This document shows, one piece after another, positions 32,268-41,319 of a DNA stretch of 64,000 bases; positions within the stretch are counted from its first letter, which is position 1; every line of letters begins with the position of its first letter. Made by a program: the position numbers and the translations under genes. The notes under the pieces were generated by a model, which was not told where the DNA came from, did not search any database, and was given only the letters and a program-made list of their open reading frames with translations. The stretch spans positions 1,736,001 to 1,800,000 of the forward strand of contig JALRMH010000001.1 of the NCBI GenBank assembly GCA_026119935.1, given 5' to 3'. This stretch comes from Endothia cerciana. Taxonomy: Eukaryota > Ascomycota > Sordariomycetes > Diaporthales > Cryphonectriaceae.

Positions 32268-34547
32268 TCACGATGCCCGACTCGGCACAGTACGCACGAT
32301 AAAGTTCATAGCAATCCATGCCTCGGGCTTTGACACGGCGCTTCTCTGGCGCGTGAAACCTCGATGTTCGGCACCCAGCACTGACAACAGTTCTTCGAAT
32401 TCTTCGAGATTCGATCCACGACCTGAGTCGCTCTTATTCTCGGATAGAGGGTCCATCTCTATAGCTCTGAGGGTCTGAACAGGAAGATGGTCTGCAGCGA
32501 TGAAGAACTTGATAGTGTCGAGGCGGTCAATGTCAGGGTCCCAATTCAGAGGCAAATCTTGCAACCAAATTTTTGATTTCTTCTCATGGCCAGCCTGAAT
32601 CAGATCATATTCCTCTCCTAGATCTGGGGGGTAAAATATCTCCACCGCCCATGTTGGACTGAAATTGAAGCCCGTGATTGTCAACGACTGGTTGGTGGTA
32701 TTATGGATCACCATTGGATGTGTCCCGGGTTCGAGGTCGATACAGTGGCTTGTGAGTTCAAGTCGACTTGCATCCCATGAGCACAATTTTGTAATGCTCT
32801 GCCCACTAATTTGAATGTCAAGGCAATTATATAGCCAGTCTGGGCAACGCGGGTTCGATATCTTCAGGGTGCTCTCGTACCGGCTCAGATGTTTCAAGTG
32901 CGAGAGGAAGACTCCAGCCTCACTACTTGTGGGAAACCCTGGAATGGGCTGGCTGCTACTATTATCGAGCTGATACTCGCAGTTATCGTTCACAGCGACA
33001 TGGTAGGTGGTCGAGCCCTCGTCGTCAGTGCTGTCATCATCGACAAATTCCATCAACACGCCACCTTCACCCTCTCTGACGTGGTTCCCGAGAGAGTCGT
33101 ACATCTTGCGATGCGAGGGTGCCGGCGAAGAGCGGAGGCGTATCCGGGATTTGTCCAGCTTGTACTTGACAAGTACCGCCTGCGATCCAGTCAAGTCCTC
33201 GCTCGCACTAGAGACGGGGCAGGGCGAATCTTGAAGCCAAGCTGCCCTGGATCTGGTCGCCATGACTTCGACAATTTCCACAAGAGGCTGCTCAGGGCAG
33301 GTGACGTCTCTCAAATTGGTCTCATTCCATGGGTACACAGCATATGTCGAGCCCTTAGTTACACCGTGTACATCCCCCCCCGACAGTATGAGATTTCCGT
33401 CCCGTCGGCGTGAGATGACGCACAGCAACGAGATATTATTCGCATTGGTCTCTGTCATCTGCAAGAAATGTCGGTTTCCGTTTCCGACAAAGATAGGAGT
33501 TTGCTGTTGCCGCTGTCTCTCATCTTTCGCTAAGGTGGCGAGAATCCTGTTGTGAATCTGGCTGTGGGTGGGCTGTCGCTCGTGGTCGTGGTCCCCGGTG
33601 AGGATGGCTATCAACGCGTGCGTGTAGACCCCGTAGTGAGTGCCGTCCTCGATCATTTCGTAGGATTTTTGATCGACACGGCAAGACCCGAACAGTTCGT
33701 AATTCACCGGTTGGAGCCAAAGGTCATTCGCGGGTTCCCCTCGGCTGTCAGGCTTCCATACGGCCTCGAAAGCTTGTTTAAGTTTGATGTCATCCTCAGG
33801 GAGAGGAAGAGACGTATTGCGTAACTCGCGACCGTTGCCGCCGTTGATAACGTCACCCTCACGTCCATTACTCCCTCCGCGCCCGGCCTCGCCGCGGGCA
33901 TTATCAGGCGTGTGCCCGTCAATTTCGGCTTCGCACTCATCTTCTTCCTCGTCATCGCCTCTTGTCACGTCACCCGCGTGACAACAGTCGCAAACAACAG
34001 AGACATGTGCCCCTTTCTCGGTCATTTTCCAGATCAGAATGCCGAGCTCAACATCTCTTAGAGTCTGGCCCGTGACGCGGGCGTCGTAGGGAACAATTGC
34101 CTCATCAACGCCCTCCTCCCCTTTCAGTCCAGGGTAGTGCGTCTTCACCGGCAGTCCATGGCATGAAAAGTGCACGTGCACAATGCCCCCCCCTGCTTCC
34201 TCTAATTCTGTCGTCACCTGCTCAAACACTCGCACAATATTCTTGTATGTTGGCCGCTCGTCCTCGGGCTCCACCGGACTAGAAGCGGGTGGCTCCGCCT
34301 GGGTTGAGGTGAGCATGAAGATTCGGGAGCTGTCTCGTAGTCGTAGCTTGCCATGAATACACTCGCGAAATTTTTTCACATCTGGAACAGGACCCGGAAG
34401 GGTACTGAGCCGGCTGATCTTCCCCTGCTTGTTGAGAAGAGCATTTCCAGGAGCATAATAGCCGATGCCGATCAGGATGAAGAAGTGTGTCGGCTTAGCT
34501 GATGAGGGCCCGGATGACATCGTTACGGAAGGACTCTCAGGGTTCAA
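32268..34547 (-). CDS. Caspase-fold (peptidase C14) protein with long C-terminal extension
   Basis: A 759-residue single-exon protein. The N-terminal third is a caspase/metacaspase p20-like domain: 'HFFILIGIGYY' (21-31), catalytic His130 in 'HVHFSCHG', and catalytic Cys189 in 'VVCDCCHAGD', matching the D-x-C-H-x-G pattern. After the Cys comes an Asp/Glu then Gly/Asn-rich loop (about 197-245), followed by p10-like 'FGSCRVDQKSYE' and 'THYGVYTHALIAIL'. Residues about 380-759 form a Ser/Asp-containing extension with two β-rich parts and 'FIAADHLPVQTLRAIEMDPL' near the end; it may be a recognition or effector domain and is unassigned. Both catalytic residues are intact, so an active protease is likely. 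Cleavage specificity cannot be read from sequence. An alternative start lies at 34520. The gene is convergent with the gasdermin-like gene and divergent from the TPR-CHAT gene. Confidence 0.85.
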   Translation of the reverse strand: MNPESPSVTMSSGPSSAKPTHFFILIGIGYYAPGNALLNKQGKISRLSTLPGPVPDVKKFRECIHGKLRLRDSSRIFMLTSTQAEPPASSPVEPEDERPTYKNIVRVFEQVTTELEEAGGGIVHVHFSCHGLPVKTHYPGLKGEEGVDEAIVPYDARVTGQTLRDVELGILIWKMTEKGAHVSVVCDCCHAGDVTRGDDEEEDECEAEIDGHTPDNARGEAGRGGSNGREGDVINGGNGRELRNTSLPLPEDDIKLKQAFEAVWKPDSRGEPANDLWLQPVNYELFGSCRVDQKSYEMIEDGTHYGVYTHALIAILTGDHDHERQPTHSQIHNRILATLAKDERQRQQQTPIFVGNGNRHFLQMTETNANNISLLCVISRRRDGNLILSGGDVHGVTKGSTYAVYPWNETNLRDVTCPEQPLVEIVEVMATRSRAAWLQDSPCPVSSASEDLTGSQAVLVKYKLDKSRIRLRSSPAPSHRKMYDSLGNHVREGEGGVLMEFVDDDSTDDEGSTTYHVAVNDNCEYQLDNSSSQPIPGFPTSSEAGVFLSHLKHLSRYESTLKISNPRCPDWLYNCLDIQISGQSITKLCSWDASRLELTSHCIDLEPGTHPMVIHNTTNQSLTITGFNFSPTWAVEIFYPPDLGEEYDLIQAGHEKKSKIWLQDLPLNWDPDIDRLDTIKFFIAADHLPVQTLRAIEMDPLSENKSDSGRGSNLEEFEELLSVLGAEHRGFTRQRSAVSKPEAWIAMNFIVRTVPSRAS

Positions 34548-35451
34548 GTAGTAAATGAGTTGCTATTTTCAACCTTGGAAATACAGCTCCGGGATGGAGG
34601 TTTCGGGGGAAAGCACCACTGGATCCTAAACCTGGCATTAGCTATGCCGTTGCTCAAGAGAGAAATGATCAATGTTGGACATAAAACCGTGCAAGTGAAA
34701 CTTGAAATTAAATGGCTTACTACTCATGCAGAAGTACGATGTTCAAATCAGAGGCAACGGATTTGGGTCCCAAGTGAAGCGAGAAAATGTGGGTGGCTCC
34801 TTGTCAAGGCGGTAGGCGCACAGGCAGAGTGACGAGGCTTGGGGGGGGGGAGGGAACCTTGTTGAAGCCTAAGTTCAAACCCCGCTTTCAACAATGCAGG
34901 GGCTTAGCTATATAGCCGAGCTCCGGCTACAACCCTAGCCCTCCTGAGCGGGGTACTCGCAGCAAGGCAGCAGATGTAAAAGGATTGCTGAGCTTTGCCT
35001 CCGTTCCCTTTGCCTTCTACTGGTTCAACTGTCTACTGGACTACATCCTGCTGCAATTGGTCACTACCAGGCTGTGCCCCGCTCTATGCAGCGAACATGC
35101 TGCTTCGCTGTTCACTCCCTGTGATAACCGTCTCGTCCAGGTATGAGGTGTCTGCTGCTGAATGCCTATAATTTGACTCGGGCCTTGATTGCTGACGTGT
35201 CTACTAGCCAGTCCGCGGGCGTCATCGCGTACGACACGTATGGCTCCTCTCAGCTCCCTCGGGAATGCCATATTCAAAGATGATCCCTCATTTGGTTTTT
35301 TGAAGGTGGGGTTCAAGTGCTGGCAAGCAAAAATCAGCTTCTACATAATTGGAGACCTACTAGTATTTCATCATATCTATTGCCTCTATTCCAGTCATTG
35401 TGCTTCTATCTAACTGGTATTATAACCTGTCTAACACTTTCGCAATACCCC
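34548..35451. promoter_or_regulatory. Divergent promoter between caspase-like and TPR-CHAT genes
   Basis: About 0.9 kb shared upstream region. It contains a G run (about 34842-34851), an AGCTATATAGC palindrome near 34906-34916 and no supported gene. The TPR-CHAT frame is open upstream to 35317, but the ATG at 35452 is the more likely start. Confidence 0.5.
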
Positions 35452-38400
35452 ATGAACTCTGCGATGTCCGATAGAACTTCAAGTCCCTCCTCTAGTGGGG
35501 AGCAGTCATTGCCGCACTACTGTGACGACCCGAGTGAGCGTGCCTTGGAACTGGCTCAGTGTGGTTTCAATTATAGCCAGAAGTGGCGCCAGAGTGGCAA
35601 TGTTGATGATCTTGAACGAGCTGTCTCGTGTTGTCAAAAAGCCCTTGGAAAGGTTTCCCCGAAACACCCGTATAAGACGATTATCCTCGACAAACTGGCA
35701 CGTCGGCTTTTCGAACGTTACAAGCAATACGGGCAACCCGAGGATCTTTGCACCGCAGTTGCCAGAGGCAAAGAAGCCTTGCAAAATGCCCTCGGAAACC
35801 AAGACGTCAGGACTGAAAGGCCGTCTATGATGAATGGCCAGAGCGCGAGACTAAGAGCCAGCTACGAGGCCTTCGGGAAAATAGGCGACCTCGAAGAGGC
35901 GATAAAGTTGGGGACAGACGCCATCGAGGACTATCCCGACGACCCGATTAGCTACATAGCAAGCCGCAAGCTAAATCTGGCGAGCAGCATGAGTCTTATG
36001 TACGATGCAACCAAAGACAGTACATATCTTACCAAGGCTATCGAAAACAATAGGGAGGCCGTTGACAGCACAGCTCAGGACGATCCGATGAAACCAGCCA
36101 GACTCTGCAACCTTGCAAACACCCTCGGAAAGAGATACCAGCGTACCAACGATATCAAGGATCTCGAGGAGTCATTGGAATGCCTAGAAACAGCTGCACT
36201 TGGGATCTCACACTCGAGTGATCAGGAAAACTGGGCCAATATTATGAACAGCTACAGCGTTCATCTACGGTGGTATTTCGAGCGTACCGATGACCGAGCT
36301 AGCCTGGACAAGTCTCTGGAGCTGCTGGAAGATGTTGTCAAGAAAACACCTCCATATCATCCAAACCGAACTCTGTACGACAGAAACTTGTGTAATGGAC
36401 TGCTTACGAGGTTCGAAGTAAGCGGCGAGCTCAACGATTTCCACGAGGCCACCAAGCAAGCCAAGGATGCTGTTTCGAGAGCTTCCGAGACCGGCGACCA
36501 TGTTAATAGGGCATTGGCCCTGTACACTTTGTGTTCCACGATCCGAGCCAGATATCAGAGGACAGGTGCCTTGGGTGACCTAAAGAAGGCTGTCAAGTAC
36601 GCGGATGAGGCCATTCAGGCAATGCCGCAGAACCACGTCGAATACGTGTCCGTCATGACCAATAAGTCTCTGATATTGTCAATGTTGTTCGACCGCGAAG
36701 GGGACGAAGCAGACTTGAGAGGAGCTATTGACTGCGGCAACACTGCGGCTAACAGCGCTATACAGAAGGACCGCCAAGCCATAGCGTATTCAAACCTGGG
36801 AATCTTGTACGGGGTGCAATATGAGCGTCTTGGAAGACGGAGCCAGGATATCCAAATGGCCATTGATTGCTGCCGGAAGTCGTTGAACCTTGGTTTTCGG
36901 GGCTTCGCTGCGCTGGTCAACCTCGCCAACTGGCTCCTAGCATCGGTTGATACCGTGGCCAACCATAGCCACGGACAGCCCACATCAGTTGAAAACATTA
37001 ATGCTCTCAGCGAGGCAATAGCACTTGCCGAGGAAGCGTTCAAGATGACGGACACAATCCCCTACCACCCCGATAGGTCAAGAGCAGCGCTTACTGTCGC
37101 CCATGCACGAGAGACCCGATATAGGAGTGGCGATGGGTACGGTGGAGGATGCATTGGGGACCGTACCCGCTCAAAGGAGGTACTGAGAGCGGTGATGTCT
37201 GGCGAGAACAGGTCCCCGCCTACCGACCGCAGCAAGGTGGCCCTGTCTCTTGCCGAGATAGCCTCCACCGAGAAAGACGAGGATGGCATATACAAGGCCA
37301 CCGCCGCGGCTGTAGAGCTTCTGCCTCTGCTCAGCCCCCGCTGTGTTGACCAGAGCGACCAGCACCACATCCTATCCCAGTACTCGGGGCTCGCGAGCCG
37401 GGGCGCTGCCGCTGCGCTGGCGGCCGGCCGCAACGCAAAGGATGCGCTAGAGCTACTGGAATGCGGCCGGTGCGTCAGCTCAGGCCACCGATTCGAAAGC
37501 CGCGTGGACCTCAGCCGCCTGCGGAACACGCACCCCGAACTGGCCAGAGAGTACGAAGACCTCTGCCGCGTGCTCGACGCAGACCCGGGCCCGCGATCCG
37601 GCCAGATGACCGATGGCAGCGGCGTCGGCTTGTCCCAACGCTACCGTGCTGACTCCGACCTGCTCACGCTTGTCTCTAGAATCCGGGAGGCCGGCTTTGG
37701 AGATTTCCTCGGCCCAATTGACCCTTGCGCCCTGTTGGAATCCAGGTCGCTAACCGCCATCGTCATCATCAACGTCTCATCCCGATCAGATGCATTGGTG
37801 GTTAGAAAAGACACAGTAAATGTCCTGCCTCTGACTGACTTACACGAACAAACCCTCAATAGTCAGGCCGCCCGGTTCGCCCAAAGATTCAGGTCAAGAG
37901 CTTTCCCATTTGACGACATCCACGAACAGCTCAAGTGGCTGTGGGATGTCGTAGTGAGCCCCGTTTTGGAATTTCTCGGCATAACTGGTCCGCCGTCAGC
38001 AGGCGAGTGGCCTCATGTCTGCTGGATTCCGACTGGTGTGGTCTCCCGCCTGCCACTCCACGCAGCTGGGTACCATATGGACGGTTCGCAGCGGACTACC
38101 CTTGATCGGGTAGTGTCATCTTACAGTCCGTCCTTGAAGTTCCTACGGTACGCCGTCGGCAACGGCCAAAGGCTATTACCAAAGCCATCGACTTCTTCGC
38201 GCCACCACCGCGCATTCCTTGCCAGCATGGCCCAGACCCGGAACATGGCGGAACTGCCGGGCGCCCGCAGGGAGGCTAGAGCAGTCGGCCAACAGCTGTA
38301 TGAGCAGCCGCACATCTTCGTCAATGAGCATGCGACGCCATCCCAGCCGTACGTGCTCGGAGAGCTCCGACACTGCGATATTTTCCATTTTGCTGGCCAT

Positions 38401-38874
38401 GGCAAAGCTGACACCGTCGACCCGCTGCGCAGTGCCTTGGCGGTGACTGACGGCTTCGTCACCGTGGGCGACCTTGTCAACCTCAAGTTGTATTTGAAGC
38501 CGCCGCTCCTAGCCTACCTCTCGGCCTGTCTGACCGGCAGCGTCGAGTACGACGGGCTCGTCGACGAAGGAGCCCATCTGGCGGCATCATTCCTGGCTGC
38601 CGGCTTCCAGAACGTCATTGCCGCTCTCTACAAAGTCCAGGATAACGAGTCTGAGGTCATCGCCAGGGCCGTGTATAGATATATTGTCGACGGGCGCCTG
38701 ACAAGCGAGTCGGTCCCTCTCGCGCTTCATCGGGCGCTGCGAGAAGTCAGGGGAGGAGAAGTTCCCGACCGAGATGAGCGAAGGGGGTTTTCCCGAGGTA
38801 AAACATTGAAAGGTGGCCTGCCCCGGACTCTTTCCTATCCGTACTCGTGGATTTCGTATATCCACCTCGGTTAG
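35452..38874 (+). CDS. TPR-CHAT protease (caspase HetF-associated with TPRs)
   Basis: A 1140-residue single-exon protein. About 650 N-terminal residues are helical repeats with TPR-like 40-45 residue spacing, each with 'LEEAI/LEKAV' plus 'ALYTLCSTI/ARLCNLANTL' helix pairs. A charged linker with 'YGGGCIGDRTR' follows, then the C-terminal CHAT domain: 'WIPTGVVSRLPLHAAGY', 'SYSPSLKFL', 'ELPGARREARAV', catalytic His983 in 'FHFAGHGKAD', catalytic Cys1026 in 'YLSACLTGS', and 'LAASFLAAGFQNVIAALYKV'. CHAT domains are clan-CD cysteine proteases related to caspases and separase. In fungi they can be neighbours of gasdermin-like genes, and in bacteria TPR-CHAT proteases act in phage defence. The start at 35452 (MNSAMS) is preferred over the upstream 35317 ATG, whose added 45 residues look like leader translation; 35464 is also possible. 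No NACHT or NB-ARC nucleotide-binding motif is seen. Confidence 0.9.
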   Translation: MNSAMSDRTSSPSSSGEQSLPHYCDDPSERALELAQCGFNYSQKWRQSGNVDDLERAVSCCQKALGKVSPKHPYKTIILDKLARRLFERYKQYGQPEDLCTAVARGKEALQNALGNQDVRTERPSMMNGQSARLRASYEAFGKIGDLEEAIKLGTDAIEDYPDDPISYIASRKLNLASSMSLMYDATKDSTYLTKAIENNREAVDSTAQDDPMKPARLCNLANTLGKRYQRTNDIKDLEESLECLETAALGISHSSDQENWANIMNSYSVHLRWYFERTDDRASLDKSLELLEDVVKKTPPYHPNRTLYDRNLCNGLLTRFEVSGELNDFHEATKQAKDAVSRASETGDHVNRALALYTLCSTIRARYQRTGALGDLKKAVKYADEAIQAMPQNHVEYVSVMTNKSLILSMLFDREGDEADLRGAIDCGNTAANSAIQKDRQAIAYSNLGILYGVQYERLGRRSQDIQMAIDCCRKSLNLGFRGFAALVNLANWLLASVDTVANHSHGQPTSVENINALSEAIALAEEAFKMTDTIPYHPDRSRAALTVAHARETRYRSGDGYGGGCIGDRTRSKEVLRAVMSGENRSPPTDRSKVALSLAEIASTEKDEDGIYKATAAAVELLPLLSPRCVDQSDQHHILSQYSGLASRGAAAALAAGRNAKDALELLECGRCVSSGHRFESRVDLSRLRNTHPELAREYEDLCRVLDADPGPRSGQMTDGSGVGLSQRYRADSDLLTLVSRIREAGFGDFLGPIDPCALLESRSLTAIVIINVSSRSDALVVRKDTVNVLPLTDLHEQTLNSQAARFAQRFRSRAFPFDDIHEQLKWLWDVVVSPVLEFLGITGPPSAGEWPHVCWIPTGVVSRLPLHAAGYHMDGSQRTTLDRVVSSYSPSLKFLRYAVGNGQRLLPKPSTSSRHHRAFLASMAQTRNMAELPGARREARAVGQQLYEQPHIFVNEHATPSQPYVLGELRHCDIFHFAGHGKADTVDPLRSALAVTDGFVTVGDLVNLKLYLKPPLLAYLSACLTGSVEYDGLVDEGAHLAASFLAAGFQNVIAALYKVQDNESEVIARAVYRYIVDGRLTSESVPLALHRALREVRGGEVPDRDERRGFSRGKTLKGGLPRTLSYPYSWISYIHLG

Positions 38875-39808
38875 TATTGGATGCGTACTTGATTCTGGGA
38901 TTTGTAGCTAGGAATCATCAGCAGCTTTTACCTCTGGGATCTTATGTTTCAGGCTGGGTATTAGCAAGCTTTTATCCTTTGTTTCGTAAATTTAAACGTC
39001 CAGACCCCAGCCCCTCAACTAGGTGAACATTGAGACTCCAAAGCATCTCAGCCCCCTCGCTTGACGAGGAAAGAGGCTGTCGTCTAGTAGTAATACTAAG
39101 GCATGTTAATAGGGAAGCGAGCAAGTCGAATCAAGCTACACAATGCTTATTCTAGTGATCACAAAGCGAGGAAATAGAAGAAATTAGATGGTACGTTTCT
39201 GGTGATGGCGATAGCTATTTCACATTATTATCCAATATACACGCTCTTGCAAAAAGCATTAGTAGTGCTACTTTTAAGTTCAAGGGACTTCCGCCAGTTC
39301 CGATTTTGGGTTCCGATGGAATGCGGTGTGCCCAATAATGCCCAGTCACTTTTTGCACTGGCCTGAGAGTTGCAAGGACCGTAAGAATGGCGCACTCCCA
39401 GATGAAAGGGTTACAGATCGAGTCCTTTTGGCGGCGACCCGCCCTGTTAGCAACTATAGCCATACTGAATGGTGCTGAAGCACGGGCTTCCCGATCGTCA
39501 GGACGTTTCTCCTCTCGTCCGCGTCCTCCGTGGTATCCCTCGTAGGGGCCATCGGTGATCCGAAGAGGCCAGTCACCGTGCTCGACACCTGTATGTGGTT
39601 CCTTTAGTGACACACCTCTACTTATGATCCTCCAACGTGGTTAACCTACACACACCACCAGCCTCCAGATCCTCGGCCTAGTAGCCCCCGAAAGGCTTAT
39701 TGATTCGAAGGGGCCCGGAGGTGGCGGGCAGCCGCGCGGAGCCCGGGTACATGGGTCATCGGCCTCCGCTCCCGCCTGAGCGTCGGTCGCCTGGTGTCCG
39801 CCGGGCGC
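38875..39808. other. 3' flank of TPR-CHAT gene, no supported gene
   Basis: About 0.9 kb, A/T-richer at about 38.9-39.25 kb. A 132-codon minus-strand frame (39613-39215) has no recognisable features and is not called. Confidence 0.5.
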
Positions 39809-40111
39809 TCACGCCACACTGGCGGCGGGGGAGGTCATGTCGGCCTGCAGTTGTCGCCGCCCCCCCCCCCCCCCGCCCCTCAGCGTCGATGTGTCGGCAG
39901 GGGGGCGCGAGCCGGGACGCATCTTGGTCATGTACCCGCCATACAGACAGCCGGGCGCGCCCTCCCAGACACTCCCGTCTCCCGTGTCGCGGAACCGGTA
40001 GCGCCGTGTGTCGGCGTCGTACCCGACCCGGACCATGCCGTGGGGCAGGCGGTACTTGTCGGTCCAGGACTCGCGGGGCCGCCGCCGGCGGTAACCTGAC
40101 AACATCGCCAT
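39809..40111 (-). CDS. Small protein with 'YRFRDTGDGSVWEG' motif, 3' end uncertain
   Basis: A frame of 100 codons starting ATG at 40111. Residues about 7-65 look like a conserved fungal domain: 'DKYRLPHGMVRVGYDADTRR', then 'YRFRDTGDGSVWEG', then 'APGCLYGGY'. I recall similar segments from fungal proteins labelled as LysM/CBM50-related, but no LysM itself is present, so function is unassigned. After MTKM the translation turns into Arg/Pro then a poly-Gly run encoded by a long C tract on the plus strand (about 39862-39876). This suggests the true C-terminus is reached by splicing, or is variable. No signal peptide is seen. Confidence 0.5.
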   Translation of the reverse strand: MAMLSGYRRRRPRESWTDKYRLPHGMVRVGYDADTRRYRFRDTGDGSVWEGAPGCLYGGYMTKMRPGSRPPADTSTLRGGGGGGRRQLQADMTSPAASVA

Positions 40112-41319
40112 CGCGGATCGGTGTGAGGGTTGGCATAGATCAGGCTGGGCGTTGGAGGTAAGGTCTTTCGGTCGGTTCCCCCGGGGGGGGGGGGGCGATG
40201 AAGCTGTGGTGGTCCTGATCGTGGAATGCTACAGAGATGATGGGCAGGCTTGCCGTGCCTCTGGGTAGTACTTTGATTCGATAGGAGCTTTGTGCTGAGC
40301 TGGTGGTTACCATCAATGTTGATGGTCGCCTTGGCGGCTCCTCTCAAGCGCTTGAATCAGCCAATCGCCGCTGTACACCGGCTGAGCATTGTCGAGGTCC
40401 AGAAGCGATCGGTCCCTGGCTTCACTGGTACTCCGTGGTGACTGGGGGCCTTCCGTGACGAGACTATCTGCAGGCTCCCCACGAGAGGAGGAGCAGCCAT
40501 CACGTCAGAGTTGCTAGACCTGTCAGCCAGGGACTGGCAACGCCCGCTGCAGAATATTCAGAGCAGAAACAAGTCTGGGCGAGGATGATGAAAAAGGAGA
40601 CACACTGATGTGGACATCCAGAGGAGGTAATCCCTGAGATCGCCACGGGAGGATATTTCAGACGTACCGGATACGTGAGCAGGAAGGCGGCAGGAAGACT
40701 ATCCCACATCGAGGTGGTTTGTCGCACGGAAGGAAAGTTTTCACGCGGAGGGACAGATAATGATTTTTCCCTGGGAAGGAAGCCCTACCGTGGACGATTG
40801 TCACAGGCAAGATACCGCAGCGTCGGCACTATGTATGAGGGTTTTTTTTGGGGGGGGGGGGGGTTTCTTTTTGCAGTGAATCTTGAATTTCGCAAGATGA
40901 CTTGCTATCAGTGGAGGCCCACCTGGCCCTCCATTTGCTTGAGCCCCCGAAGAGAAATCTGAAAAGATGGGTATCATCGCTAAGGTAACTAATATGGGCC
41001 CAAGAAATGCCCTCCTCCCCTTACAATCATAACTCCCATATGCTAAGGATATCCGGTGACATGCCTGATGTTATCAATTTGGGATGGAGTATCGGCGCAA
41101 AAGCCTCTGAAAACCCTGTACGGGGTGCATGGTGCCTCCCGAGGGTTGTTTGGTAACGCCAACGAAGGTCTGATGAGCCCGCGTATCGAAAGGCGTGAGC
41201 AGCGGTGGACCGCTCTTGGGTTGCTCACTCTTCGTCGCGGCTTGATCCGGAGCAATAGGCACAGGATCGGCCATAGCGACGTCATTGTAGGTCGAATCCG
41301 AAGTGGAATGTGATGGCTC
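40112..41319. other. Intergenic region, no supported gene
   Basis: About 1.2 kb with two long G runs (about 40180-40195 and 40850-40863). Short frames on both strands are not protein-like. Confidence 0.5.

Noticed and set aside
39215..39613. 132-codon minus-strand ORF downstream of the TPR-CHAT gene
   Set aside because: No family resemblance and no supporting features such as splice sites or a start context.
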